DNA of 64,000 nucleotides from Chitinophagaceae bacterium (GTDB lineage: Bacteria; Bacteroidota; Bacteroidia; Chitinophagales; Chitinophagaceae), in the NCBI GenBank assembly GCA_016722465.1, contig JADKJC010000013.1, forward strand, positions 186,001-250,000, written 5' to 3'. A program made the position numbers and the translations under genes. Position 1 is the first letter of the stretch. Each line of letters begins with the position of its first letter. Positions 18,628-29,367 of this stretch are shown in pieces. The notes below the pieces were generated by a model. It worked only from the letters and a program-made list of their open reading frames with translations. It did not search any database and was not told the origin of the DNA.

Positions 18628-19026
18628 ATGACACTGGAGCATGTTGCCATCTGGACAAATGACCTTGAAAAATTAAAAGATTATTACATCTTGTATTTTG
18701 GCGGGATAGCCAATAACAAATATATCAATCCGGAGAAAAATTTCAGTAGTTACTTCCTCACTTTTAAAGGAGGGGCAAGGCTGGAGATCATGACGATGAC
18801 GGGTATACCTTCAAATAATAATGATACTGTAAAAGCACAGCATCTTGGTATTATACATCTTGCATTTGGCGTTGACAGCATTGAAGAAGTAGATGCAAAA
18901 GCCATTGAATTGAAAGCAGCAGGTTATCCCATTTTAAGCGGCCCAAGGAAAACAGGCGATGGATACTATGAATTTGAAACGCTTGACCCGGATAATAACA
19001 GGCTGGAAGTAACCACTACTTTATAA
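18628..19026 (+). CDS. VOC family (glyoxalase-like) protein
   Basis: 132 aa from the ATG one base after the stop of the giant surface gene. It has two beta-alpha-beta-beta-beta modules of the VOC fold. Likely metal ligands are His in LEHVAIWTND, Glu in ARLEIM, His in IIHLAFGV and Glu in NNRLEVTT. The C-terminus DGYYEFETLDPDNNRLEV is typical of glyoxalase I/fosfomycin-resistance relatives. The substrate is unknown. Its tight spacing suggests read-through from the upstream gene. Confidence 0.88.
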   Translation: MTLEHVAIWTNDLEKLKDYYILYFGGIANNKYINPEKNFSSYFLTFKGGARLEIMTMTGIPSNNNDTVKAQHLGIIHLAFGVDSIEEVDAKAIELKAAGYPILSGPRKTGDGYYEFETLDPDNNRLEVTTTL

Positions 19027-19043
19027 AATTTGCGGAATGAATG

Positions 19044-20542
19044 TCAGGATGTAATCCTTTTCTTTATAGTAGTTTTTAAAGTGTCTGGTAATTGAACTTT
19101 TGATGCAGGCTTAATTTTTTCAGTTAAGATTCTCATCTTTTTGGTCAGTAGTACAAGGGGTTTGATTTCTGCAACACCATTATTGTTTTTCAGTTCCAGC
19201 AAATAGGTCTTTTTATCTTTTACACCAGATTGTTCTTCCTCAACTTTTACCATTAAAGTGGGAGAGGCCTTTGCTTCATTATCCGAAACCTGCACTGCTA
19301 CTTCCTGTAATTGATCATCCAGCTTCAGTAATTCTTCATTCACTAATGCTAAAGTGTACTCCTGTTCATTTAAGTGCAATTGTTTTGCTACAATTTTCTT
19401 TGCCAATACAGCTTTGCTGATCACCTGCTGATCGGTCACCGGCTTTTTATTGATGATTGCAGCCGTATTCATTTCACTATAGTTATCAACCGGCATTTTT
19501 AATGAAGCAAAGGATGAAGCAGCAACAAGGTCAACTGCCTGTTTCTGTGCAGCGGGGTTTCCTTTTTTACCGATAACGGGCAATGCAAAAAAGATTCCCA
19601 GCAATAAGGTAAATGCGGTGGTTGCCAGTTTGATCCTGTTTCCAAAACCCATACTGGTTTGCGGTTCGGCAGCAAACAATCTTTTGATTCGTCCCAATAA
19701 GTTTTTCTTTCCATTGGTGGCCGCCAGTGCAAGTTTGAGAGAAAGTGAACGGTTCTGTTCCAGCAACAACAGTGCGGAAGCATAGTCATGTTTGTTATAC
19801 CGGTAATTCAGTACCCAGTCATCACAACAGTTTTCTCTTTCTATTCTTGCTGTATTGCCCAGCAGCCTTGCAAACGGGTTGAAGAATAATATCAGTTCAA
19901 TGAATGACTGCAGCAGGTTGATGAGATAATCGTTGCGTTTGATATGCGCCAGTTCATGCAGGATGATGGCTTCAGCCTGTGCTGTGGTAAGGTTATTCAA
20001 AGCAGTCACCGGCAGCAGTATCATCGGTTTAAAAAATCCGATGACGGAAGGGACATCTACTTTCTCTGATAACCAGATGGAAACTTTTTTATGAATACCG
20101 ATGTGCAGCGCAATTTGTTCTGTAAATAACCTGGTATCAATCGGAGCCTTGATAAACGGACTGTTCTTTACCTGGTAAATTGCTCTAAAGTGTTTGGCAA
20201 ATTTAAAACCATGCAGCAGCAGCAATGCAAGGTAAACAATCGATATATATTGAAATGATGCAGCCACATTTTCAGAAACATGCAGCCAGCTTAAGGCAAG
20301 GGTTTCGTTTCTGAGTCTTTTATCAAGACAAAATTTTGAATGCTGGTAATTGCAAACCATGCAAAGGATACCAGCAGCATCAATAAACTTAAATGCTGTT
20401 TAAATAATGCAGATAGATTTTTATTGCTGACAGTGATTAGTTGATATACCATCCACAGCAGTGCAGCCTGCCAGATGCTGTTGGCAATGCCCCAGCCAAG
20501 CGATTGTAAAAAGTGATATTTCTCAAAAACAGAAAGCAGCAT
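19044..20542 (-). CDS. BlaR1-type M56 metallopeptidase sensor, frameshifted
   Basis: Integral membrane metalloprotease of the BlaR1/MecR1 class, which cleaves the partner repressor BlaI on signal. The N-terminal frame (from 20542, SLGWGIANSIWQAALLWM) and the main frame (to 19044) join if one C is added in ACCCTTGCC near 20296. That gives about 499 aa. The M56 zinc motif HELAH is followed by a second ligand region ENCCDDWVL. A TM helix (TTAFTLLLGIFFALPVIG) leads to a periplasmic tail with no penicillin-binding domain, so the signal is probably not a beta-lactam. It lies 9 bp after blaI. Confidence 0.88.
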
Positions 20543-20551
20543 AACCGTTCA

Positions 20552-20932
20552 TTATTTTTTAATGCCTTTTAAGAAATTGCTGATCTCTTCCAGTTCTTCC
20601 CTGGAGGCTTTATGATTGCCCAGTGCCTGCATTACCAGTTGGGCAGGCGAGCCTGCAAACAGGGAATCGATCATTTTATTCAGCAACAGATTTTGGGTAT
20701 TTTCCCTGCTCACCGCCGGCTGGTAAATATGTGTTTTGTTGCTGCTATCCCTTGTCACCAGGCCCTTTTCAAACATAATCTGCATTAGCTTTAGGGTAGT
20801 TGTGTAGCCGGCTTCCTTGCTCTTCAGTATCTCATCATGTACTTCTCTTACGGTTGCGGATTCTTTATTCCACAGCACCTGAAGTATTTCCAGCTCGCCT
20901 TCCGTGGGCTTTAGTTGTTTTGTAATGTTCAT
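20552..20932 (-). CDS. BlaI/MecI/CopY-family transcriptional repressor
   Basis: 126 aa winged-helix repressor. The HTH is at the N-terminus (LKPTEGELEILQVLWNKESA, TVREVHDEI, GYTTTLKLMQIMFEKGLV). A C-terminal dimerisation helix pair with the cleavable region ends in NFLKGIKK. It should repress its own operon with the M56 protease gene. Two inverted repeats upstream (20935-20950 and 20981-20999) are candidate operators. Confidence 0.93.
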   Translation of the reverse strand: MNITKQLKPTEGELEILQVLWNKESATVREVHDEILKSKEAGYTTTLKLMQIMFEKGLVTRDSSNKTHIYQPAVSRENTQNLLLNKMIDSLFAGSPAQLVMQALGNHKASREELEEISNFLKGIKK

Positions 20933-20934
20933 AA

Positions 20935-20950
20935 TACGACTGTTTTCGTA
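20935..20950. promoter_or_regulatory. Candidate BlaI operator 1
   Basis: TACGA-N6-TCGTA, a perfect inverted repeat three bases upstream of the blaI start codon. The position suits autorepression. Confidence 0.5.
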
Positions 20951-20980
20951 CGTAAATATAAAAGATTATTTCAAAATGCG

Positions 20981-20999
20981 AACTAAAATTTTCGTAGTT
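20981..20999. promoter_or_regulatory. Candidate BlaI operator 2
   Basis: AACTA-N9-TAGTT, a perfect 5-bp inverted repeat. It shares the core ACGAAAA with operator 1 when read on the minus strand, 49 bp upstream of the blaI start. Confidence 0.5.
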
Positions 21000-21077
21000 G
21001 GAAAAATAGTTGGATAAACTCCAATGATAAGGGATAAAATAGTCGTCCGTAGCAGGAAACTGGTCACTGATAACCCG

Positions 21078-21945
21078 TCACTTCAAATTTTCCTTTCTTA
21101 ATTCTGCAGTGGTTTTACTGCTCCCGTCATGGCTCCAGCCGGGGATTTGATAAAGTATTTGATGCCATTGATGAAAGAACCTGAATGAAAAGCCTTCCTG
21201 AACAACTGCCCCAGGTAATAATAGCGATGTAGGCTGGGTTATAGGATTCAATATTTTTGGTAAGCCCATAAGTAGGGCGCTCTTCTTCTGCCTGGAAACT
21301 GCCGAAGATGCGATCCCAGATGATCAATATGCCGGCATGGTTCTTATCTAAATATTTCAGATCGCTGCCATGGTGCACCCGGTGGTGGGAGGGGGTATTC
21401 AAAATAAACTCCAGTGGCTTTGGTAATTTATCAATGGTTTCGGTATGTATCCAGAACTGGTAGATTAAACTTAATTGCTGCATAAATAATATCCAGATGG
21501 GATGAAAGCCTGCCAATGGCATCCACGACCAAAATAGAAATGCCCCGGAAAGATTGCCTGTCCAGGTTTGGCGCAGGGCTGCTGCCAAATTATAATGTTG
21601 TGATGAGTGATGCACCACATGGCTGGCCCAGAAGTAATTTACATAATGGCTGATGCGGTGGAACCAGTAATAGGAAAAATCATCAGCAAAAAACAGCAAT
21701 ACCCAGTACCACCAGTTGCTGCTGTTCAGGGTGATGAGCCGGTGTTCATATAAAAAGGTAAAAAGGCCAAATATCAGCGCTTTGGTGATAAACCCGGTGA
21801 TTACATTTCCGATACCAAGCCCCAGGCTGGTGAACGTGTCTTTGGTTTCGTACAGGTGTTTGTTTTCTTTGTAACTAAACCATGCTTCAATAGAAAGCAG
21901 CAATACAAAAAAAGGAATGGCATAATATAATATAGCAGGTGGCAT
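21078..21945 (-). CDS. Sterol desaturase / fatty acid hydroxylase family membrane di-iron enzyme, frameshifted
   Basis: Four or more hydrophobic helices and the complete eight-His signature of the superfamily: HRISH (96-100), HVVHH (109-113) and HHRVHH (187-192). The frame from 21945 stops early at 21127 after YNPAYIAIITWG. Two further frames carry the expected tail to TGA at 21078 (PGWSHDGSSKTTAELRKEN). Adding one G at TGGGG and one C at TCCCC restores 289 aa. It likely hydroxylates or desaturates a lipid; the substrate is unknown. Confidence 0.85.
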
Positions 21946-22100
21946 ACCGCAATTTACGGAGAAAATTATATCCGGTAACCATGCTTATTAACCGGAAGCA
22001 GCCAATTTAAAAGGAGCTTCTGGTTAGCCGTATTTATTTTCCAGCGGTAGCCATTGTAAGAATTAAAATAGTAGTTTCGCAAATTATCAGAATATAGTAT

Positions 22101-22550
22101 ATGGCGGAAACTTTAGGTATGTTGTGTGATAAGCTTACAATTGTAAAATTGAAGCAGTACCACAGCGAAGATGAGACAAGATTGAACAGTTTGGCGCTGC
22201 AAAGCAAACAACTGCAGGACGAGATAGATGAGTATGTTGCAGATGCCCTCAATGGTAAAATACCAGTGAGTAAAATGACATTTGATGCCAATAAGGTGTT
22301 TAAAAAAGAAGGCAATGAACTGGCAGCAGTGGATGGTAGTTTTGGAGAAGTGTTCTACCGCCTGGCCGATGTGAATTGCCGCCTCTGGCACGAACAGGAA
22401 AAAGTATATGAATTTGAAATAGTGCCTGCTGATGAAAAGAACACGGTAGTAAAGCAACTGGCATTGTTAAATCTTGAAAGAAACCAGTGTATTGATAAAA
22501 TAAACAATCTCTTTGCACAATCCATTAATTCTTTAAAAAATAAGTTGTAA
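22101..22550 (+). CDS. DUF4254-like protein of the surface-glycan cluster
   Basis: 149 aa, helical, cytosolic. LADVNCRLWHEQEKVYEFE, then LALLNLERNQCIDKIN resembles the DUF4254 pattern found beside Bacteroidota glycosyltransferases. The function is unknown. It ends 2 bp before the methyltransferase gene and starts the cluster. A TAGTTTCG-like -7 box lies near 22070, giving a short leader. Confidence 0.6.
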   Translation: MAETLGMLCDKLTIVKLKQYHSEDETRLNSLALQSKQLQDEIDEYVADALNGKIPVSKMTFDANKVFKKEGNELAAVDGSFGEVFYRLADVNCRLWHEQEKVYEFEIVPADEKNTVVKQLALLNLERNQCIDKINNLFAQSINSLKNKL

Positions 22551-22552
22551 TA

Positions 22553-23808
22553 ATGCACGTACGTAAAAGAACAACCTGCAGGGTTTGTGGTTCGGCTTCT
22601 TTAAAGCCTGTTATCAGTTTAGGGCCTCAATATTTACAAGGTTCATTTGTTAAGCCAGGTAAAGAAATGCCTTCTCAACGAAAGATCAATTGCTCACTTG
22701 TAAGATGTAATCCGCAGGAAGATGAAAATGGCTGCGGTTTGTTACAGATGGAGCATAGTGTACCTCCGAAATTTTATATGCTGCTTACTGGTACAGGAGC
22801 GGTACCAATGCCACCATGAGGAATCATCTGAAAGATATTGTGGACAGCACCATGGGTTTACTAAAAAAACAGAATTGCAATGTGCTGGATATTGGTTGTA
22901 ACGATGGTACGCTGCTGGATTATTATCCGGAAGCTTTTAAAAGATTTGGTTGTGACCCCAGTGATGTGGCGCAGGAAGTAAAGAATGCTACAGTAGTACA
23001 GGATATTTTCCTTCGGCAGAACTGTTCAGTGCGATCGGCGATCAAAAAATGGATGTGATCACTTCCATCGCTATGTTCTACGACCTGGAAAGCCCTGTAG
23101 ATTTTGTGAAAGGAATCAAACGCCTGCTTTCACCTGAAGGCATTTGGGTATTTGAAATGAGCTATATGCCGCACATGCTCGAACTCGACAGTTATGACAC
23201 CATCTGCCATGAGCACCTTGAGTTTTACAGCCTTGCTGTACTGGAGAAAATTACTGCCATGGCTGGTATGAAGATATTTAAAATCTCCTTCAACGATATC
23301 AATGGTGGCAGTATCCGTTGCTACGCCACTCATAAAGAAAGCAGCCTGTCACGATAGCAAGGAAGATCATGTGCTGATGAACGAGATCCGGCAGAAAGAA
23401 TTTGACCTGGAACTGGATACCGATAAGCCTTATGTGGCATTCCAGTACAGGATAGAAAAAGTGAAAAATGAATTGCACGACCTGCTGGTGAAGCTGAAAA
23501 ATGAAGGCAAGCGGGTGCATATTTATGGCGCTTCCACCAAAGGCAACACCATTTTACAATGGTGTGATATCAACAGCATGCTGGTTGAATGTGCCGCTGA
23601 AAGAAACCCGGATAAATACGGCGCTTTTACCCTGGGTACCAATATACCCATCATCAGCGAAGCAGAAAGCAGGGCCATGAATCCCGATTATTACCTGGTG
23701 CTGCCATGGCACTTTAAAGAAGAGTTTTTGGAAAGGGAAAAAGAAGCGCTTGACAAAGGAACCGGCTTTATTTTCCCTGTGCCGAGGGTGGAGATTTATA
23801 AGAAATAA
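22553..23808 (+). CDS. SAM-dependent C-methyltransferase (sugar type), three frameshifts
   Basis: One gene spread over four short frames. The N-terminal zinc-binding domain has CRVCGS and later CNPQ..GCG. The SAM domain has VLDIGCNDGTLLDYYP and a post-motif FEMSYMPHMLELDSYDTICHEHLEFYS. The C-terminal domain has VHIYGASTKGNTILQWC. This three-part order is that of NDP-hexose C-methyltransferases. The breaks are near 22770 (A missing), near 23005 (T missing) and near 23355 (two bases lost or one gained). Restored length is about 419 aa. It probably modifies a nucleotide sugar for a surface glycan. Confidence 0.82.
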
Positions 23809-23904
23809 TTCATTGTCTTTAAAGTTGACACCTGCAGTGAGACTATTTACTTGTTGAAGTAAATTGATAAGAAGCATGCAGCCTAAAACAGATATCGAAT
23901 AGAA

Positions 23905-24889
23905 ATGAAGGGCCTGTTTATTAATAACAAAAAAGCGAAGGATAGTATTTATGAGTCAGGCTATATGGTTTATAAATCCTTACTGCATTCCGAACTTTAT
24001 ACATTAGACTACCAGGAAATTGATATTGATAACAGGCAGGTAAAGATGGGGTATGATTTTTATTTCTTCAATTATCATCCTGTTACAATGAAATGGCTCG
24101 AAACCAGGCAGCTTAAAAAGCAGCTCGGTTTTGTTAGTACCATGATATTGGAAGTAGCCCCAAATGATCCATTCGTTTTATGCCCGGAAAGGGACTTTGA
24201 TCTTTATTGCGTACTTGATCCTACAGTAAGAACTAAACAAAAAAATGTTTTCCCATTTCCAAGACCATTAGAAAAAACCGACTTTAGTTTACCCGTTTCA
24301 AATAATGAAATACCTGTAATAGGAAGTTTTGGTTTTGCTACCAGGGGAAAAGGGTTTCAGCATGTAGTGGAAGCGGTGAACAAAGAGTTTGAAAAAGCAA
24401 TCGTTAAGATCAATATTCCTTACGGCGATTTTGTTCCTGAGTCGGAACAGTACGCCAAATTTATCGGCGATCTCTGTAAACAAAAAGCAAAGCCGGGAAT
24501 TGATGTGCAGGTAACGCATGACTTCATGAGTAAGGAAGCATTGATTCAATGGTGTGGTGCCAATACCTTAAATTGTTTTTTTGTACGACAGGAATATGCC
24601 CGGCCTTTCTGCCACTACCGATCAGGCTATCACATCCGGCCGCCCATTGTCTGTTTCCAACAATGATACATTTAGGCATATTACTGCGTACCTTCCGCCT
24701 TACCCGGAATTTTCATTAAAGGACTCAATCGAAAAGGCTGTTCCTATTGTAGAGCAAATGAAGCAGGACTGGCAGCAGGAAAAATTCAGGGAACGGTTTG
24801 AGCAGGTGCTGGAGCCTTATCAACATACAATGAGAAAAGAAGCTACAGCTGATGGTTATTATGAATTGCCCATTAAAAAACAACAGTAA
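23905..24889 (+). CDS. Putative glycosyltransferase (GT4-like), frameshifted
   Basis: The frame from 23905 breaks in a 7-T run near 24570 and continues as LYDRNMPGLSATTDQAI to 24889. Removing one T yields about 328 aa. Features include a variable N-terminal half, VIGSFGFATRGKGFQHVVEA (typical start of a GT-B C-terminal domain), and MPGLSATTDQAITSGRPLSV (donor-binding-like segment before the C-terminal helix). The family is not certain. The context is a glycan cluster. Confidence 0.65.
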
Positions 24890-24975
24890 TAGATGCCATC
24901 AACCGGCGGATAAAAAATACAAAAGAAAATTGAAGCAGATCAACATCACTCAATTATTTACCAGCAAAAGAAAGC

Positions 24976-25689
24976 ATGAAATTATTTAGGATACTGGGTA
25001 AACGCCTGATGAAGGAAGCTCAATATGGGTATTCTCAATTTGGAGAAGACCTGATCATTGCTCATTTATTTGCACAGGTGGGAATTACAAAACCAACTTA
25101 CCTTGATATTGGAGCCAATGAACCACGCTATATCAGTAACACTTATTTTTTTTACATCCGTGGCAGCAGGGGAGTGTTGATGGAACCCAATCCTTTCCTG
25201 TATAAAAAATTAAAGAAACTTCGGCCTCATGATACGGTGGTGAATGCAGGAATAGGTATCAGTGCTGCAGGAGAAGCTGATTTTTATTTGTTCCCCAACT
25301 ATGCCAATGGATTAAGTACTTTTTCTGAAAAAGAAGCCCGGCACTGGGAACAAACCGGCATGAAAGGGCTTGGTAAAATTCCTGTTGAAAAAGTGATCAA
25401 ACTTCCGTTGATACCGGTAAATGATATACTGGAAAAGTATTTCAGCAGCAAAGCACCCAATTTTGTATCTATTGATGTAGAGGGGCTGGACCTGGATATT
25501 TTAAAGAGCCTTGATTTTGCGAAGTACCAACCCGAAGTGATTTGTGTTGAAACCCTTGGTTACGATGACCAGCAGCAGACCTATAAACTGAATGATATCA
25601 TCGGTTATATGCTCACGAAGGAATATGAAGTATATGCTGATACAAGAGTGAACACTATTTTTTGCAGAAAAGATATTTTTAAGAAATGA
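24976..25689 (+). CDS. FkbM-family methyltransferase
   Basis: 237 aa. QFGEDLIIAHLF and YLDIGANEPRYISNTYFFY form the SAM site; GVLMEPNPFLYKKLK and FVSIDVEGLDLDILKSL complete the FkbM pattern. These enzymes O-methylate sugars or other hydroxyls on surface polymers and secondary metabolites. Its stop overlaps the start of the next gene (ATGA), so the two are translationally coupled. Confidence 0.9.
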   Translation: MKLFRILGKRLMKEAQYGYSQFGEDLIIAHLFAQVGITKPTYLDIGANEPRYISNTYFFYIRGSRGVLMEPNPFLYKKLKKLRPHDTVVNAGIGISAAGEADFYLFPNYANGLSTFSEKEARHWEQTGMKGLGKIPVEKVIKLPLIPVNDILEKYFSSKAPNFVSIDVEGLDLDILKSLDFAKYQPEVICVETLGYDDQQQTYKLNDIIGYMLTKEYEVYADTRVNTIFCRKDIFKK

Positions 25690-26530
25690 ATGCAATAATT
25701 TTGGCGCCAACGGACAGGATGGCTATTATCTGAACGCTTTGCTGGAAGACGCTGGTATCAGCGTTTTTAAAATGGGCAGAGATGCTGCCCCGGGGTTACT
25801 TGACTACAATGCACTTGCAGATTTTATCGAACTGCATCAGCCAACTTACATTTTTCACCTGGCAGCCAACTCCACTACCAACCACCATGCGTTGTTTGAA
25901 AACCACGCCATCATCAGCACCGGTACCATCAATATACTGGAGGCCGTAAAGAATTTTTCCCCTTCAACAAAAGTGTTTATTTCCGGCAGCGGATTACAAT
26001 TTGTAAACAACAATCAGCCCATTAAGGAAACGGATGCGTTTGAAGCAAGAGATGCTTATTCCGTAAGCAGGATACATTCTGTATATGCAGCAAGGTATTA
26101 CCGAAGGCTTGGGTTAAAAGTATATGTAGGTTATTTTTTTAATCATGATAGTCCGAGGCGTACAGAAAGGCATATGGCAAAAAAGGTATCCACTTTTGCA
26201 CAGATGATAGGTGCCGGCAGTGATAAAAAAATTGAGATCGGCGATATTACAGTGGTAAAAGAATGGACCTATGCAGGTGATATGGTGAAAGGCATCTTTA
26301 CATTGGTAAACCAGGAGGCTGTTGTTGAAGCCAACATCAGTTCCGGTCTTGGGTATTCCATCAAAGACTGGCTGGAAGCTTGTTTCAGCCAGGTTGGTAA
26401 AAAATGGGAAGACCATGTAATTCTTAAAAATGATTTTGTACCTGAGTATAAGGCGTTGGTATCCGACCCTGCGTTAATTTTTCATTGGGATGGAAACCGG
26501 AAGTATCATTTGAGGAACTTGCTAAAATGA
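25686..26530 (+). CDS. NAD-dependent epimerase/dehydratase (SDR), frameshifted at the N-terminus
   Basis: The ATG at 25686 overlaps the FkbM stop. The Rossmann motif FGANGQDGYYLNALLE is only readable if one T is added to ATTTTGG near 25702. The long frame then runs to 26530 (about 281 aa). Active-site residues fit the GDP-mannose 4,6-dehydratase-like group: HLAAN, ISGSGLQF (Ser), and YSVSRIHS where Tyr-x3-Lys appears as Tyr-x3-Arg. The Lys-to-Arg change could affect catalysis. It probably makes a modified sugar donor. Confidence 0.8.
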
Positions 26531-26568
26531 TGGTGCAGGGATGATGGAAAAAAACATCCAACATACTA

Positions 26569-27659
26569 ATGGTTCAGCTCTATTCCAATGGCGATTGTTT
26601 GTATGCCACTGCAGTTGCCAGGCAAATAAAAAATGACTATCCCGGTTGTCATCTTACCTGGGCCATTGCTTCCTTCTGTAAAAATATCATCCTCAACAAT
26701 CCTTATGCAGATGCGGTAATGGAGATCAATGATGTTGCTAAAAACGATGCAGCGGCATTGAGGCGGTTAAAAAAGTCCCTGCAGGCAAAAACAGCAGCAG
26801 GAGAGTATGAGCAATTGTTTTTTATTCACAATGGTGATACCAACCAGGCATATTATGATGGCAGCATCCGCAGCAGCATCTTGAGGGCATACCGAAAACC
26901 GATTACAGTTCCTTTAACGCCTGTTTTAAGATTAACAGAAACGGAAAGAAATAACGCCGCCAATTTTGCCATTAATCATGATCTGAGAAAATACCAGCAC
27001 GTTATTTTATTTGAATATGCTCCGCAAAGCGGCCAGAGTGAAATGACGGCAGCCCATGCCGTTGATATTGCAACATCCATTGCTGCAACCAACAATGCTG
27101 CGGTGATATTGTCTTCTGCTAACAAAGTAAACAGTGAGTTGCCTGCAGTGATTGATGGCAGCAGCCTTAGCTTAAGAGAAACAGCTGCACTAACACAGCA
27201 TTGTACTTTTTTACTCGGCAGTTCCTCCGGCATTACCTGGATCAGTACTGCTGATGAAGCGAAACAATTGCCCATGGTTCAGTTGCTGAACCCCGATTCT
27301 GTCTGGAGCAATCCCCTCTCAAGGGATTTTGAAAGATTCCATTTTTCAACCGACCGGTTGATTGAAATAACGGACTATGGCAAAGACAATGTAGTAAGTT
27401 GTGTTAACCTTGCATTGGTTGATTTTACTGCAGCAAAGCATCAATTCAACCAGCAGGTGCCTATGCATTTCAGGAGCACAAAAACATTGTGTACAACCTG
27501 CTTTGTTATGCTGAATTTGCAGCCATCATCACACACATTAAAGTGAATAGGGAAGTGTATGGTAACAACATCCACTTTTACTGGCAGGTATTAATGGGGT
27601 TTCTTATTTTCCCATTCAGGCTCATCAGCAATGTTATTAAGAAGAGGTTGCTGAAATAA
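26569..27659 (+). CDS. Glycosyltransferase family 9 (heptosyltransferase-like), frameshifted
   Basis: N-terminal QLYSNGDCLYATAVARQIKNDYPG matches the ADP-heptose:LPS heptosyltransferase start. SSSGITWISTADEAKQLPMVQL matches the donor site near the C-terminus. The frame breaks near 27466; adding one T gives PMHFQEHKNIVYNLLCYAEF and a hydrophobic tail ending at 27659. The N-terminus may begin at 26541 if one A is added to the 7-A run there. It likely transfers a heptose-like sugar in LPS core or O-antigen assembly. Confidence 0.75.
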
Positions 27660-27704
27660 TAAGCTAAAGTTTTTCAAATTTCTTTGCATATTAATATCAA
27701 AAAT

Positions 27705-29015
27705 CTACTCCACCACTTCTCCCTCAATATCATAATCGTAAGCCTTCGTGATCTTCACGTTGACAAAATCACGGGCCGTTAATTTTTTCTTTGAATGAAT
27801 GATCACTTCATTGTCCACTTCCACACTGTCAAATTCCGTACGCCCAAGATATCTTCCGGCTTCTCTTTTATCAATGATCACTTTAAAAGTTTTACCAACT
27901 TTCTCCATGTTCTTTTCCAAACTAATTTCCTGCTGCACTTCCATGATCTCCTGCGCCCTTTCTTCTTTTTCTTCTGCAGGAATATCGTCCTTCATATCAT
28001 ACGCACTGGTACCTTCTTCATGGCTGTAAGTGAAAGTGCCCACACGGTCAAACCGCATTTTCTGTAAAAAAGTTTTCAGCTCTTCCACATCATCCCTTGT
28101 CTCTCCGGGAAAACCGGCGATCAAAGTGGTACGGATACAAATATCAGGAATACGGTTTCTGATATCCCCAATCAGGTCTTCCATTTCTTCACGGGTTATC
28201 TGCCGCTTCATCAACTGCAGCATATTGTTGGCTGCATGTTGCAACGGCATATCAAGGTAGTTGCAAATATTATCCCTTTCTTTAATCGCATCAATAATGT
28301 CCAATGGAAATTTGGAAGGGTAGGCATAATGCAACCGTATCCATTCCAGGCCCTGCACATCAGCCAATGCATGCAATAGTTTTGGCAGCTCTCTTTTCTT
28401 ATAAATATCCAGGCCGTAGTAAGTCAGCTCCTGTGCAATCAGCATCACTTCTTTTACACCACGCTGTACCAAACGTTTGGCTTCATCCACCAGTGATTCA
28501 ATCGGCCTGCTCACATGCTGGCCCCTCATCAATGGAATGGCACAAAAAGCACAGGTGCGGTTGCAGCCTTCGCTGATTTTCATGTAGGCGTAATGCTGCG
28601 GAGTACTTAACAATCGTTCACCAATCAGTTCCGTTTTATAATCTGCATCAAATTGTTTTAGTATCATCGGCAGTTCCATCGTACCGAAGTAAGCATCCAC
28701 TTCGGGTATCTCTTCTTCCAGGTTTTGTTTGTAGCGTTCGCTCAGGCAGCCGGTTACATACACTTTGTCCAGCTTGCCACGTTTCTTCAGTTCCACCTGT
28801 TGCAAAATGGTATTGATGCTTTCTTCCTTTGCCTTTTCAATAAAGCCGCAGGTATTTACAATCACAATGTTGTGGTCCTTCTTTTTATTTTCATGTACTG
28901 TATCAATGTCATTGGCAAGCAGCTGTCCGCTCAGCACTTCACTGTCCACCATATTCTTGCTGCAGCCCAGTGTAATGATGTTTACTTTATCCCTGTGTAT
29001 TGTTTTTGTCTTCAT
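27705..29015 (-). CDS. rimO: Ribosomal protein uS12 methylthiotransferase RimO
   Basis: 436 aa, normal length. Cluster ligands are C18 (LGCSKN), C56 (NTCGF) and C90 (TGCLSE); the radical-SAM triad is C151-x3-C155-x2-C158; a C-terminal TRAM domain follows. It adds a methylthio group to an aspartate of ribosomal protein S12. Unlike the miaB paralogue in this window, it has no insertion. It converges on the glycan cluster with 45 bp between stops. Confidence 0.95.
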   Translation of the reverse strand: MKTKTIHRDKVNIITLGCSKNMVDSEVLSGQLLANDIDTVHENKKKDHNIVIVNTCGFIEKAKEESINTILQQVELKKRGKLDKVYVTGCLSERYKQNLEEEIPEVDAYFGTMELPMILKQFDADYKTELIGERLLSTPQHYAYMKISEGCNRTCAFCAIPLMRGQHVSRPIESLVDEAKRLVQRGVKEVMLIAQELTYYGLDIYKKRELPKLLHALADVQGLEWIRLHYAYPSKFPLDIIDAIKERDNICNYLDMPLQHAANNMLQLMKRQITREEMEDLIGDIRNRIPDICIRTTLIAGFPGETRDDVEELKTFLQKMRFDRVGTFTYSHEEGTSAYDMKDDIPAEEKEERAQEIMEVQQEISLEKNMEKVGKTFKVIIDKREAGRYLGRTEFDSVEVDNEVIIHSKKKLTARDFVNVKITKAYDYDIEGEVVE

Positions 29016-29367
29016 AATAGAGTGGGCAAAGGTAATGAGTTTGGTTTTGATGGATTTCAGCTATCGGGAATTTGATTTTGTACGCCGGCAGTTCGGTTTT
29101 ATTCAGCTTCAGCCCGGCTATTCACTGCAAGTCCGGCACAGAAGCTATGCTTCTTTCACCTCCCTTTCAGGGGAGGCCGGGTGGGGTTGGCTTCACCGGG
29201 CTTTCCGTTGCTATCCGGCGTAGGTATTCAGCTGGTGAAATTTTATTCAGCCTGCTGCAAATTTCAGATCAAAATTTTGTTGCCCCAACACCGGCATTTG
29301 CTAAAATCATATAAATTGAAATTGAAGCAAATGAATAGTTTTGCAATAATGTAAATGATATCAAGTA
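29016..29367. other. Divergent intergenic region with a repeat
   Basis: Between the divergent rimO and SRPBCC genes. It holds a Bacteroidota-style CCTCCC...GGGGAGG...GGGTGGGG repeat (29150-29195). No gene was recognised, and no clear promoter consensus could be fixed. Confidence 0.5.
29150..29195. repeat. Short GC-rich palindromic repeat
   Basis: The hairpin CCTCCCtttcaGGGGAGG (29159-29176) is followed by CCGGGTGGGG. It resembles intergenic repeats common in this group and shares the CCTCCC end with the element inside miaB. Confidence 0.45.

Noticed and set aside
28765..29223. 152-codon plus-strand frame
   Set aside because: It is mostly antisense to rimO and ends in a non-coding repeat.
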